DNA from: Deltaproteobacteria bacterium
Lineage (GTDB): Bacteria; SAR324; XYD2-FULL-50-16
NCBI GenBank assembly: GCA_018645005.1
Contig: JABGPJ010000074.1
Location: forward strand, 1-49,973
Length of the DNA: 49,973 bases
Direction: 5' to 3'
Shown here: positions 34,614 through 44,019 of the stretch, piece by piece
Numbering within the stretch: position 1 is the stretch's first letter
Layout of the letters: the number at the start of each line of letters is the position of its first letter
The notes under the pieces: generated by a model
Seen by the model: only the letters and a program-made list of their open reading frames with translations
What the model was told of the DNA's origin: nothing
Database searches by the model: none
Made by a program: the position numbers and the translations under genes

Positions 34614-35048
34614 ATGGCACACCCAGATCATATTCTTTATCTTATTTCTCGTCTCCAGGAGCAGGCATTCCGATTTCTCTCCCGGGAGCTTGGGCAGCGT
34701 GGAATTCAAGGGATTGAGCCGTCCCACGGTGCCATAATCAGACAGCTGGAAATGCATGGTTCTCTTTCGATGAGCCAACTGGCAAAATTGATCGACCGGA
34801 CCAAACCCACTGTAACTGTGCTGGTGAGAAAGCTTGAGAAGAACGGATATGTCACACGTATTCCCGATCCGACCGACGGTCGGGTGACCAAGATCTCTCT
34901 TACTGAAAAAACAAAAGCATTAGCGGATGATTTGCAGGAAGTTTCCCTGCTAATGATCCAAAAAGTGTACCTGGGTCTTTCAGATACAGAGCAACAGGAT
35001 TTTGTCGACCGACTTGAAAACGCCGCTCTTAACTTTACGGGAGAGTAA
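34614..35048 (+). CDS. MarR-family transcriptional regulator
   Basis: A 144-residue winged-helix regulator. The helix-turn-helix MSQLAKLIDRTKPTVTVLVR is followed by the wing YVTRIPDPTDGRVTKISLT, the MarR signature with Asp-x-Arg. Long helices at both ends form the dimer interface. A ribosome binding site (CGAGG) and a promoter/operator precede it. The amidohydrolase gene starts 72 bp downstream on the same strand with its own ribosome binding site, making it the probable target. The ligand is presumably an aromatic or lactone substrate of that enzyme (inference). Confidence 0.93.
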   Translation: MAHPDHILYLISRLQEQAFRFLSRELGQRGIQGIEPSHGAIIRQLEMHGSLSMSQLAKLIDRTKPTVTVLVRKLEKNGYVTRIPDPTDGRVTKISLTEKTKALADDLQEVSLLMIQKVYLGLSDTEQQDFVDRLENAALNFTGE

Positions 35049-35120
35049 GAAAAAAAATCCAAACATAGTTCGATATCTAATCATTTAAACGGAACAATTT
35101 TTCAAAGGAGTAGAATCAAA

Positions 35121-35945
35121 ATGAGTGGAAACGAAAGAATTATAGATGTCTGGATGCAGCATCCGACACCAAGACATTCAGCTCATGAAATGTTTGCCTC
35201 ATTGAGAAGATGGACTCGGGATCATGGCCGACCGGCAGTTATAACACCTGAGATGACGATAGCCGCTCTAGACCAGGGTAATGTTTCTGTCGGTCTTTCT
35301 GCAGCCTGGAGTAGTCCAGAGGGGTGGCTGATTTCTCATGATGAAGTGGCCGAAATGTGTCAGGCCTATCCCGATCGAATCATCGGTGTAGCAGGCGCAG
35401 ATTTGAACAAGCCCATGGAAGCAGTGCGGGAACTACGTCGCGTCGTTAAAGAACTGAACTTCAAAGCTCTGAGAATTGTGCCCTGGCTGTGGAAATTGCC
35501 ACCGACTGATCGTCATTACTATCCACTCTTTGCAGAATGTGTTGAACTTGGCATTCCATTTTGCACCCAAGTTGGACACACAGGACCGCTCCGTCCTTCG
35601 GAAACCGGCAGGCCTATTCCATATATTGATGAAGTTGCTCTCGATTTCCCCGAGCTGGTGATTGTCGCCGGCCATATTGGTTATCCCTGGACTGAGGAAA
35701 TGATCGCGGTGGCTACAAAACATGAGAATGTGTACATTGATACATCTGCCTATACGGTAAAACGCTATCCTCCTGAGCTTGTCCGATATATGAAGGGTCA
35801 TGGCAGAAAAAAGGTCATGTTTGGAACAAACTACCCCATGATCACAGCTGGCAAGGCTCTTGAAGGATTAGACAATCTTGGTTTGGATGATGAAGCAAAG
35901 CACCTTTTTCTTTTCGAGAATGCGGCTCGTGTTTTCAAGATATAG
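35121..35945 (+). CDS. Amidohydrolase-2-family protein with altered metal motif
   Basis: A 274-residue TIM-barrel protein of the amidohydrolase 2 family (PF04909 type), which includes decarboxylases and lactonases. IVAGHIGYPWTEEMI and YIDTSAYTVKRYPPEL are typical. The N-terminal metal motif, usually DxHxH, reads DVWMQH, and the C-terminal catalytic Asp in FGSDYP is replaced by Asn in FGTNYP. This suggests a changed or single-metal site, seen in some subgroups. It is probably controlled by the MarR gene 72 bp upstream. Reaction unknown. Confidence 0.88.
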   Translation: MSGNERIIDVWMQHPTPRHSAHEMFASLRRWTRDHGRPAVITPEMTIAALDQGNVSVGLSAAWSSPEGWLISHDEVAEMCQAYPDRIIGVAGADLNKPMEAVRELRRVVKELNFKALRIVPWLWKLPPTDRHYYPLFAECVELGIPFCTQVGHTGPLRPSETGRPIPYIDEVALDFPELVIVAGHIGYPWTEEMIAVATKHENVYIDTSAYTVKRYPPELVRYMKGHGRKKVMFGTNYPMITAGKALEGLDNLGLDDEAKHLFLFENAARVFKI

Positions 35946-36080
35946 TGCTTAATAATTGTAAATTAGATGGGCTGGGACTTGGGCTGAAGTTTTGTCAGAT
36001 TTGAATTCACGGTAAAATTGGATTTTGAAAGAGCGGTTTGGCGACGTATAAAAGTGTTTGAACGCCAGACTCAACTTCCG

Positions 36081-36498
36081 CTAACGGGCCGGCAGGCACA
36101 TTTGGCATCGTTTTTTCCGGAACGGCGAGACATATTGAATGTCCAAGCCCGCTCCCATCTGCTTATATTCCCCTGGCGTCATCGCTTCAAAGCTAAATAA
36201 AAAGATCATGCAGGCGACTGGAGCCTGATAACCCCGCATCTAATGAAGTATCAAGTAAACTACGTGATTCAATCAATTTCCCCTTTGTATATTCCAATGT
36301 TAGAAACTGCATGAACTGATTCGGAGTTACGCCAACCCATCTTTTAAATAGCCGATTGAAATGAAACTTACTAAGATGAACACTTTTTGCCATCTGTTCC
36401 AATGTTGGTTGAGTTTTAAAATGAGTTTCAACAAACTGAATCGCTTTTTCAATTCGCAGATAATCTTCTGCTTCATGTGAATAGTCTTTGTTTGGTAT
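36081..36498 (-). pseudogene. Ada-like AraC/alkyltransferase fusion gene, frameshifted and with a MITE at the 5' end
   Basis: The first frame (36498 to 36193) encodes an AraC-type helix-turn-helix region: PTLEQMAKSVHLSKFHFNRL, VGVTPNQFMQFLTLEYTKGK and LSGSSRLHDLF, as in bifunctional AraC/methylated-DNA-cysteine methyltransferase proteins. It stops after LHDLFI, but one base further the same protein continues as FEAMTPGEYKQMGAGLDIQY, the usual join to the methyltransferase domain, so a single-base insertion in a T-rich run broke it. The second frame ends at 36081 and the active-site PCHR domain is absent. At the 5' end a MITE was inserted directly before AAAGGAGG, and the codon at the correct distance after it is ATA, not ATG. 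Residues predicted upstream come from the MITE and are not real protein. Confidence 0.8.
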
Positions 36499-36512
36499 TT
36501 TTTCCTCCTTTA

Positions 36513-36649
36513 GGGATCGTTCAAAAATAACTTGGCATAAGCTGTCTGCAAAAGTCCCATAAAGACCGGTCATATTGCCGACACAATGCCACAGCAACGC
36601 GATTCCTTGACATTAATGGGAATCACTTGAGTAATTTTTGAGCCGATCC
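36513..36649. mobile_element. MITE family A, copy 6 (long form), interrupting the Ada-like gene's 5' region
   Basis: Ends GGGATCGTTCAAAAATAA and TAATTTTTGAGCCGATCC form the family A inverted repeat, flanked by TTA on both sides (36510-36512 and 36650-36652). It lies inverted relative to copies 2-5. A translated extension of the neighbouring gene would run about 29 codons into it. Confidence 0.85.
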
Positions 36650-36809
36650 TTATTCTAATCAACACGATATTTTAATCGTCAAAATCTGACCACCCGAATC
36701 TTGCTTTTAAATACCGCAAGATTCGGGTTGTTAATTTGAACTCTAAGTAGGCATAGTGAAATTACAAAAAGCTAAAAACTATGAAATAGAATCCTGACGG
36801 AGAAAAGAC

Positions 36810-37754
36810 ATGAAAACAATGGTATCGAATAATTCAGAAAAAAAGAATGTTGATCCAGTGAATCATCAGATGGACATCAAAGAATGGGGACTGCTTCTCT
36901 TTTTATCACTTATTTGGGGCGGATCTTTTTTCTTTGTTGAGGTGACAGTTAAAGAATTAACCCCGCTTACAATAGTGTTAGGTCGGGTTGGTTTAGCTTC
37001 GGTATTTCTGCTCTTCTTTGTTTATGCTAAAGGGCTTAAAATGCCAGGTATTTCGAAAATCTGGGGCAGTTTCTTAATAATGGGGATATTGAATAATATC
37101 ATTCCTTTTAGTTTGATTGTTTGGGGACAAACACACATTCAGAGCAGTTTAGCGTCCATCCTAAACGCGACAACACCTATATTTACAGTGCTTATGGCTC
37201 ATTTATTAACAAAAGATGAAAAACTAACTTTTAACCGAGGATTAGGGGTTTTTATTGGTTGGATTGGTGCTGCTGTATTGATTGGTGTAAACGCGCTAAA
37301 GGTATGGGATTTTAAAATAATAGGACAAATCGCGGTATTAGGTGCTGCTTTATCATACGCCTGTGCCGCTATATATGGTCGTCGTTTTAAAGAGACTAAT
37401 TCTATCGTAGTGGCAACAGGAATGTTGATTGGATCAACCGCTATGATGATTCCCATGGTTTTCATTTTTGAAGCGCCATTGAATCTGACACCCAGTCTCA
37501 CCACTTGGGGCGCAATGATTGGACTCTCACTTATAAGCACATCTATAGCATATGTTGTCTATTTTCGTTTACTTGCTTCGGCAGGCGCCACAAATCTGCT
37601 ACTGGTAACATTTCTTATTCCTGTTAGCGCGATTTTTTTAGGAGTAACCATATTAGGAGAGCAACTCAAGTGGAATGATATTGGTGGAATGATTATTATT
37701 TTTATGGGACTCTTATTGATTGACGGCAGGGTATTAAAATTCAGGAAGAAATAA
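36810..37754 (+). CDS. EamA-family (DMT) transporter
   Basis: A 314-residue inner-membrane protein with ten hydrophobic segments in two EamA repeats. SLIWGGSFFFVEVTVKEL opens the first and LSYACAAIYGRRF the second; GWIGAAVLIG and GGMIIIFMGLLLI close each half. Family members export amino acids, nucleosides or small metabolites. The substrate is unknown. Ribosome binding site CGGAG. No neighbour on the same strand. Confidence 0.93.
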   Translation: MKTMVSNNSEKKNVDPVNHQMDIKEWGLLLFLSLIWGGSFFFVEVTVKELTPLTIVLGRVGLASVFLLFFVYAKGLKMPGISKIWGSFLIMGILNNIIPFSLIVWGQTHIQSSLASILNATTPIFTVLMAHLLTKDEKLTFNRGLGVFIGWIGAAVLIGVNALKVWDFKIIGQIAVLGAALSYACAAIYGRRFKETNSIVVATGMLIGSTAMMIPMVFIFEAPLNLTPSLTTWGAMIGLSLISTSIAYVVYFRLLASAGATNLLLVTFLIPVSAIFLGVTILGEQLKWNDIGGMIIIFMGLLLIDGRVLKFRKK

Positions 37755-38168
37755 ACGACGTATTGTGGTGAATTACAGACCTTCCTGTTTGGTCAAAAAA
37801 TTATTTCTCTCCTAAACCCGCGCCAACAGGGGGTTAAAACCCGAAAATCATTCAAAAAGCCATCGGCCCATTCAAAATTGCCTCAAGTGTTTGGTTTTAA
37901 AGAATTTCCATTTACATCCGAATCATCGTGTATTTGAAACAAACCTGGGGGAAAAATTGACAACGTGTTTCTTTTACATAAATGAGAAACACTTGGTAAG
38001 TGTTCGAGGCATCGGCTTTGGTAAGTGGTCGTATTGAAGAAGAAATCCTGTTGAGAAATGAATATCTGGCAGTGAAAAATGAAATCTTAATATCCAAGAT
38101 CAAAAAGCATCTCCACTCTTAGCTTTCCGGAAAATAGCTTTTGGCCATTTATGTTGAGAAGATACAAC
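37755..38168. repeat. Intergenic stretch with a MITE family A remnant
   Basis: At about 37958-38000 the sequence CAACGTGTTTCTTTTACAT and GAGAAACACTTGGTAAG matches the inner hairpin of long-form family A elements (GTGTTTC/GAAACAC), without recognisable ends. The rest of the 414 bp shows no gene. Confidence 0.4.
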
Positions 38169-39707
38169 TCAAATATTCTTGGTTCCTTTCCAGTATCGAT
38201 CCTTGATGAGGCGTTTTAACAGCTTACCTGTCGGCGTCCGCGGCAGATCATCGTCGAAGTCAATGGTCCTGGGACATTTAAGCCTGGCCAGACTTGACTG
38301 GCAGTAGGCAACCAGTTCCTGTTCCATTTCGGGGCCGGCCAGGGACCCGTCCCTTAGTTGAACAACACCCTTGACCTCCTCGCCAAATTCTTCGTTCGGT
38401 ACGCCCAGGACAGCGGCATCTTCAACTTCCGGATGCATGATCAATACGTTTTCCGCTTCCTGGGGATAGATGTTTACACCACCCGAAATGATCATATTGG
38501 CCTGTCGATCGGTCAGGTACAAATACCCTTCTTCATCCAGGTAGCCAATATCACCGATGGTCGTCCACCCCTTGGGGCTTCTGGATGCCTCTGTTTTTTC
38601 CGTGTCAAAGTGATATTCGAAATCCTGACCTTCGCCGAAATAGATTAAACCGGGTTCTCCCATCCGCATATCCTTTCCCTGTTCGTCGACAATATGAATC
38701 TTTCCCCATAAGGCTCGTCCCACAGATCCCTTATGGGTTAACCATTCCTCGGAGTTAATCTGGGTATAACCGTTGGCTTCGGTGCCTGCATAATATTCAA
38801 AAAGAACGGGTCCCCACCAGTCGATCATCTTTTTCTTGACCGGGATGGGGATGGGTGCCGCTGCATGAATGGCGATTTTTAAACTTGAGACGTCATACCG
38901 GGTTCGTTCTGCTTCCGGCAGCTTGATCATGCGCACGAACATCGTGGGAACCCATTGGCTGTGCGTCACCTTGTACTTTTCGATCAAGGCCAGTGATTGG
39001 GCAGCGTCAAATTTTTCCATCACAATCACTGTGGCGCCAGCGTACAGGTTCAACATGCAAAATCGTAACGGAGCGGCATGATACAAGGGGGCCGGGGAAA
39101 GGTAGACGGTCTCTTCGTCAAATCCGTACAGGGCAATTACCAGTTTTCCGGAATCAATCAGCTCTCCATAGGGAAGATCGACGTAGTTGACCTTGATCCC
39201 CTTGGGTCTGCCGGTTGTTCCTGATGAATAGAGCATGTCCTGTCCCGATGCTTCGTCTGTGATGGGTGTAGTCGGGAATGGAGCGACTTTCATCTCATAC
39301 GATTCAAACCCCTCCATCACCCCGCCGATCATCAGCCGTGCACTGACATTCGGCATTTTATCGATCAGTTCCAGGGCAGTACCACTCAGGGCCTTTGAGG
39401 TGATAAACGCTTTGGCGCCGCAGTTATTGACGATATACTCGATCTCCGCCACCTTCAGATGGGTGCTGATAGCCGTATAGACAAGTCCGCACCGGGAAGC
39501 CACACTGCAGAGCTCCAGATAATGTCGATTGTTCTCCATGAAAATAGCGATGTGATCGCGGGTTTTTAAACCAAGGGAGCGAAAAAGATGAGCGCCCTGG
39601 TTACCTCGCTCTTCCAACTGCATCCGCGTGACCACTTCACCGCTGCCAGCCATAATATATGCTGGTTTATCGGGATTATCGAATATATTTTTTCTAATCT
39701 CAATCAT
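38169..39707 (-). CDS. AMP-forming acyl-CoA ligase
   Basis: A 512-residue adenylate-forming ligase. It has LYSSGTTGRPKGIKVNY (ATP loop), YYAGTEANGYTQINSEEWL (motif II region), GWTTIGDIGYLDEEGYLYL and the C-terminal RTPTGKLLKRLIKDRYW with the catalytic Lys. The start at 39707 follows AGGAGAGG; the frame opens further to 39797 without support. It differs from the ligase at 27289 (different motif spellings, lower identity by eye), so it probably activates a different acid. It is isolated, with noncoding sequence on both sides. Confidence 0.93.
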   Translation of the reverse strand: MIEIRKNIFDNPDKPAYIMAGSGEVVTRMQLEERGNQGAHLFRSLGLKTRDHIAIFMENNRHYLELCSVASRCGLVYTAISTHLKVAEIEYIVNNCGAKAFITSKALSGTALELIDKMPNVSARLMIGGVMEGFESYEMKVAPFPTTPITDEASGQDMLYSSGTTGRPKGIKVNYVDLPYGELIDSGKLVIALYGFDEETVYLSPAPLYHAAPLRFCMLNLYAGATVIVMEKFDAAQSLALIEKYKVTHSQWVPTMFVRMIKLPEAERTRYDVSSLKIAIHAAAPIPIPVKKKMIDWWGPVLFEYYAGTEANGYTQINSEEWLTHKGSVGRALWGKIHIVDEQGKDMRMGEPGLIYFGEGQDFEYHFDTEKTEASRSPKGWTTIGDIGYLDEEGYLYLTDRQANMIISGGVNIYPQEAENVLIMHPEVEDAAVLGVPNEEFGEEVKGVVQLRDGSLAGPEMEQELVAYCQSSLARLKCPRTIDFDDDLPRTPTGKLLKRLIKDRYWKGTKNI

Positions 39708-40000
39708 TTCCTCTCCTGCAAAATTTAAGCTAATATGTAGGGGGGAGAAATCCAGATCACCTCCACGTGCGGCAAGAAGTTGTTGTACACAATCCACTCA
39801 GTTTTCCCACATTTACGAGAGGTACTTCTGAGCAGAAGTATAGTCAATCACGCATGCTGGAGGGTACCCGTGACGATTCTTTATTTCAGTCCACAAGTAA
39901 GTCATTGATCGTTTCCTTGATTACCAACTTTCAAAACGTCCGACACATCGTTTCAGCTGGCCATTATCCGCTTAAAACGGTGATTCAGCGATTTTGTTAA

Positions 40001-40309
40001 CTACTCCTTGCTAAAAATGCTAAAGAATTTGTCCAGACTGGATTTATTTAGATTAGCAATCTGTTCAAGTTCTCCGGCATCCAGCCATACACCCATACAT
40101 TCAGAACATTCATCGATTTCTATCCCTTTATAATCAATCTCAATCAGTTCCATTCCGCATTTTGGGCATCTCATATGATGTAGTTCTTTGAGTTTATCCT
40201 TTTCCTCTTGTTTCATTTTAAGATGTTTTTCGTGCTCAATTTGTTTCTTTCGCTCAAAATCTTGCCTGGCAATATACTCTTCTTCGTTCTTGCTGGGTTT
40301 TATAGGCAT
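40001..40309 (-). CDS. Small zf-TFIIB-domain protein
   Basis: A 102-residue protein. A Lys/Glu-rich helical N-terminus (about 45 residues) leads to a zinc ribbon with CPKCGMELIEIDYKGIEIDECSECMGVWLDAGELEQI, that is, two CxxC knuckles followed by the GVWLDAGE motif characteristic of the zf-TFIIB family. Function in bacteria is unknown. Ribosome binding site GGAG 8 bp upstream. Confidence 0.9.
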   Translation of the reverse strand: MPIKPSKNEEEYIARQDFERKKQIEHEKHLKMKQEEKDKLKELHHMRCPKCGMELIEIDYKGIEIDECSECMGVWLDAGELEQIANLNKSSLDKFFSIFSKE

Positions 40310-40534
40310 GTCAACATCTCCATTTGAAAGTTAAAATATGAAAAATGATTACACAACATGAAGGTTTTGCTTTACTTTGGATTTTCAGTAAAATATCTGA
40401 TATTGTCAATCATTACTGAAGTGTTTATTGGTGAATAACGCTCTAATGGAACAGGATAGGATATTCAAAAACATCAAATTGTGTTACTTGGTAAGCCATG
40501 AAGATATTAAAACAGAAACGATTTTAAATGGTTA

Positions 40535-40753
40535 GTGATCGGCATAGGCTTAAGCTTCTTCGGCCCATTTGGAGAGTGGGTATTGCTGAACAGTTTTGCG
40601 CCTGGCGGTAAGGATACACTGTTTCTCACTTATATTTTTGCTGAAATCTCTGCACTACTTGCTTTTAGAGTTTTTGGTTTCATATTGGGGACATATGCCG
40701 ACCGAGTGGAAAACCTTGCGATGACAGATCGCTCAGGAACGGCCTTATTTTGA
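40535..40753 (+). pseudogene. Remnant of a membrane diguanylate cyclase gene (tentative)
   Basis: The 72-codon frame encodes a membrane segment pair and then FGFILGTYADRVENLAMTDR, which resembles the linker and first strand of GGDEF domains (usually followed by LTGLFNRR). The expected motif is broken here into TALF and a stop, and the next 210 bases hold frames that do not continue the domain. I regard it as a decayed fragment, though the identification rests on a short match. Confidence 0.4.
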
Positions 40754-40962
40754 AATACAAGTATGAACAATGGCGCAAGAACTTTGGAGTGAACTGGAAC
40801 ATGTCCTTGCCTGTAAATCAGAAAACAGGCCACACTTTTCTGCAAAACGTCGGCTGCAAATTCTGAGCAAAGAGATGAGTGCGATTGGAGAATGGGATTC
40901 AACGGAAACAGCTTTATTCAAATCTTTCAGGATAGATACAACCCACACAAGCAAAGAATGAC

Positions 40963-41173
40963 ATGAGTGATATCAAAGTGATGGCCTATAACATTGAATT
41001 TTAGTCTCCATAAAGCATGGCTGGATTATATTCTCATCTCTCCAAATCTGCTTTCTGAATCAGCACGGTTCAAATACAACATGAATTCTGGTGAGATCAT
41101 CCCGAAAGATGATGATGCTAAAAAAGTTTCTGACCACTATGCTGTATATTGTCGATTAAAACTTAATCACTGA
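40963..41173 (+). pseudogene. Endonuclease/exonuclease/phosphatase-family gene, internally deleted
   Basis: A start MSDIKVMAYNIEF (40963-41001), typical of EEP hydrolases, is followed by a stop. Beginning at 41012 in another frame a C-terminal piece reads KAWLDYILISPNLL and ends with KKVSDHYAVYCRLKL, the DHY motif that carries the EEP catalytic His/Asp pair. The central 200 or so residues are missing, so this is a deletion remnant that stops at 41173. Confidence 0.75.
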
Positions 41174-41222
41174 CTGAATAAATAAAAACGGACTAGCCAT
41201 CCATAGCCGCAAGTACATGCAA

Positions 41223-43181
41223 TCAAGAAACTGTTGCTTTTAGCAGTGTGTCTCTTTCATGCGTATTCCCCATCATGGCTACCAGGTCACCTGTGGTAAA
41301 TATATATTCAGCCTCCGGATTGGGGCGAAAGATCTCATTTCGAATCACACCCACAATCGAGGCGCCCGTTTTTCGTCTGATATCGAGGTCTTTGAGAGAC
41401 TTACCAATAAATGGGCTATTCTTTTCGATCGGCGCCCAGGTGATTTCGATGAGATTTTGAGCGTTTTTAAGTTGTGATAAGGTGTTGCTGTTTTGTTGAG
41501 AACTTGGAGCGGCAGAATAGTGCTTCAGCCTGATGGAATCGACATAGTTCTGGATGACAATAGCAGGTATGTCCAAGTGCAACAGCGCCTGTCGAGCTAT
41601 TTCCAGCCCGGCTTCAAGTTCAGGCAGAACGACCATGTAAGCCCCCTTTTCATAGAGACAGTTCATCTGATCCGCGCCCTCTGCCCTTGATACGACATGC
41701 AATTTGCTGTTCATCAACCTGGTTTTCTCTACTACTGATTGAGAAACGATAACATTTGGTATCGTAAGTAACATCAGTTTTGCTTGCTTGATTTGAGCCA
41801 CATCAAGGACCAGCTCATGGCAAACATCTCCATAAATGACGGGAAACCCGGCTAATTTACACTGTTCATAAAGCTGAAAATTCAACTCAATGATAACAAA
41901 TTCGACTTTTAACAACTTCAGTATGTTGGCAACGTGCTGACCGACTCTTCCACCACCAGCGATGATCACGTGGTTTTTAAGACTTTTTCCCTGGATTTCA
42001 AAGGTTTTTAGTGGTTCTGCCTTGAAAAACCGTTTGCTAAACGCATAAAGCGGTTCTGTAATCCCTGAAACGATGGGTGTAAGCACCATGCTAATAATCG
42101 CTGTTGCCAGGACAAATGAATATAACTCTTTATCAATTGACTTAGTATCTAAACCGACCCTTGCCAGGACGAATGAAAATTCACCAACCTGAAACAACCC
42201 CAAAGCCACGGAGAGTGGTATCACTTTCCTGTACCGAAAAAACCTTACGATCAAACCAAAAATGGTCCCTTTACAAAAGCTAACCAGAAGAACAATCAGA
42301 AGGATATTTAGCCAGTTTTCAACTACGAAATGGGGATCGAGCAACATGCCAACCGAAGTAAAAAAAAGGAGCCCGAAAACATCCCGTATTGATAGAATAT
42401 CGCTCAGTGCTTTATGACTGTATTCGGATTCACTAATGACCATCCCGGCAACAAAGGCCCCCAGTGCAAAGGACAACCCGACGAAGTGGGTGATGTAGCC
42501 GATACCAAGTGCTATCGCCGTTATCGTCAATAGAAAAAGCTCCCGTGAATCCCAGCTTGCAATAATGGAGATAAGCTTCGGAATCAGTTTGGTACCTAAA
42601 AAAACCATGGCAATAAGGAATATTGCTGATTTCAATGCAGCCAGCCCCAGTAAAGGCATGCCAGCTTTCGGATCATTCAATTGCGGCATAATAATCATGG
42701 CAGGCACCACTATCAAATCCTGAATAATTAACATTCCTATCATCACTTTGCTGGAAAGGGTACCCATCCACCCCTGGTTCATCAGTGTTTTCAAGATGAC
42801 CATGGTACTGGAAAATGAGATCAAAGCACCAAACCAAAGTGACGGAATTAATTCCCAGCCCATCCAGCGTCCAATAAAAAATCCGAAAAGCATGGTCAGC
42901 ATTATTTGAACAGGAGTTCCGATGACTGCGACTTTCCAGACCGGTTTTAACTCACTGAATGAAAACTCCAAGCCTAACGCAAACAACAACAGCGCAACTC
43001 CTATCTCAGCCAGCATTTCAATTTCATGAACCCCGGATACCGTAATACCGCCTGAATAGGGCCCGATGACAATCCCTGCAATAATATACCCTAAAATCAG
43101 CGGTTGTTTAAGCTTCTGTGCAATCAAAGCCCCAACCAAAGCGGCAACGACGATGATAACAATATCTCCAGCTATTCCCAT
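41223..43181 (-). CDS. Kef-type monovalent cation/proton antiporter with TrkA domains
   Basis: A 652-residue CPA2 antiporter. The N-terminal membrane domain (about 12 segments, residues 1-400) begins with [33 protein letters not shown]-type sequence and has [16 protein letters not shown] and [22 protein letters not shown] cytoplasmic TrkA-N domain with the Rossmann motif [17 protein letters not shown] and a C-terminal TrkA-C domain follow. It probably exchanges K+ or Na+ for protons in pH or electrophile stress. No glutathione-binding KefF partner gene lies next to it. Start at 43181 after GAGG; the frame to 43232 is weaker. Confidence 0.93.
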   Translation of the reverse strand: MGIAGDIVIIVVAALVGALIAQKLKQPLILGYIIAGIVIGPYSGGITVSGVHEIEMLAEIGVALLLFALGLEFSFSELKPVWKVAVIGTPVQIMLTMLFGFFIGRWMGWELIPSLWFGALISFSSTMVILKTLMNQGWMGTLSSKVMIGMLIIQDLIVVPAMIIMPQLNDPKAGMPLLGLAALKSAIFLIAMVFLGTKLIPKLISIIASWDSRELFLLTITAIALGIGYITHFVGLSFALGAFVAGMVISESEYSHKALSDILSIRDVFGLLFFTSVGMLLDPHFVVENWLNILLIVLLVSFCKGTIFGLIVRFFRYRKVIPLSVALGLFQVGEFSFVLARVGLDTKSIDKELYSFVLATAIISMVLTPIVSGITEPLYAFSKRFFKAEPLKTFEIQGKSLKNHVIIAGGGRVGQHVANILKLLKVEFVIIELNFQLYEQCKLAGFPVIYGDVCHELVLDVAQIKQAKLMLLTIPNVIVSQSVVEKTRLMNSKLHVVSRAEGADQMNCLYEKGAYMVVLPELEAGLEIARQALLHLDIPAIVIQNYVDSIRLKHYSAAPSSQQNSNTLSQLKNAQNLIEITWAPIEKNSPFIGKSLKDLDIRRKTGASIVGVIRNEIFRPNPEAEYIFTTGDLVAMMGNTHERDTLLKATVS

Positions 43182-43542
43182 GAAGAACCTCAATTTTGAT
43201 AGTTGCAGTTGTATTAATCTATGTACAGGCAATATCTATTTTTGACATTGCTTTTTTAAATTTATGAATTTTCTTGCTATTCAATCGTCTTCTATCTTAA
43301 GTATACCATACTCCGGATTCAAAATAAAAGACAAGGAACCTACGAGATAAGTTTCAAATTCAAGTCCTTTATCTGATTCTTTCCAATTCATAATATTGAA
43401 AACGTTTGAGAAAGCAATCGTCATTCAATTTATCTCGGATCATCTGTCGATTATCAACCGAAGGTTTCGGCTTTCAAGAGATTGAACCGACCTTCAACTC
43501 AACCAAAACAGCACTAAAACTTACATCATATACGAGAAAACC
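43182..43542. other. Intergenic stretch, no gene seen
   Basis: A 361-bp AT-rich gap between divergent genes with no supported feature. Confidence 0.35.
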
Positions 43543-43926
43543 ATGAGTTCAATAGTGAAAAAATCATCCTCCTCCACATTCGGTGCAATAGAAGCAGTCA
43601 AACAAGAAATCCAAAAAACCATAGAAACACTTCAAATGACCAATGATTCAATCATGAAGCCGGTCTTAACCAAACTACTAAAAGACCAAACCCAACACCT
43701 AAGCGAGCTCAAATCGAAGGCGATAAGCACACCAATAGTTAAGAAATCACCGTACAACCCGCGTGAAGACATATTGAGAAAGGCTTTACCCCCGTTCATG
43801 AATACATCAAATCTCCCGAGCCCGGGTTTGATTCAATACTTGTATACTGTATGTTCTCAATCGCTTCTACTGATTCTGTTGAAAAGAAAAAAGCTGAAAC
43901 TCCTGATCAGCCATTCAAGGATTTAA
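43543..43926 (+). CDS. Hypothetical protein of unknown function
   Basis: A 127-codon frame that I cannot assign. The first 70 residues are Lys/Ser/Gln-rich and strongly helical (FGAIEAVKQEIQKTIETLQM); the last 30 become hydrophobic and basic (LLLILLKRKKLKLLI), which could be a real membrane anchor or a frameshifted tail. Codon use is AT-rich like the pair on the opposite strand that follows. There is no good ribosome binding site. Confidence 0.4.
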   Translation: MSSIVKKSSSSTFGAIEAVKQEIQKTIETLQMTNDSIMKPVLTKLLKDQTQHLSELKSKAISTPIVKKSPYNPREDILRKALPPFMNTSNLPSPGLIQYLYTVCSQSLLLILLKRKKLKLLISHSRI

Positions 43927-43951
43927 TCGCCGGAGTATTTCTTGTATAGGG

Positions 43952-44019
43952 GCCCCTAATGCCCCTTTAATGCCCTTTTAGCAATTGGGATTAAATATTT
44001 ATGCCCCTAATGCCCCTTT
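43952..44019. repeat. 17-bp direct repeat in a G/C-block cluster
   Basis: GCCCCTAATGCCCCTTT occurs at 43952-43968 and 44003-44019, with further partial copies (ATGCCCTTTTAG, GCGCCCCTTTAG) nearby. The second copy overlaps the 3' end and the stop codon of the ATPase-like gene. It is too short and irregular for a CRISPR. Confidence 0.6.

Noticed and set aside
36499-36597. First 33 residues of the AraC-like frame as genuine protein
   Set aside because: They are encoded by the inserted MITE and its flanking duplication; family homology begins only after the ribosome binding site.
39708-40000. Plus-strand frame between the acyl-CoA ligase and zinc-ribbon genes
   Set aside because: No ribosome binding site or recognisable family; codon use does not match neighbours.
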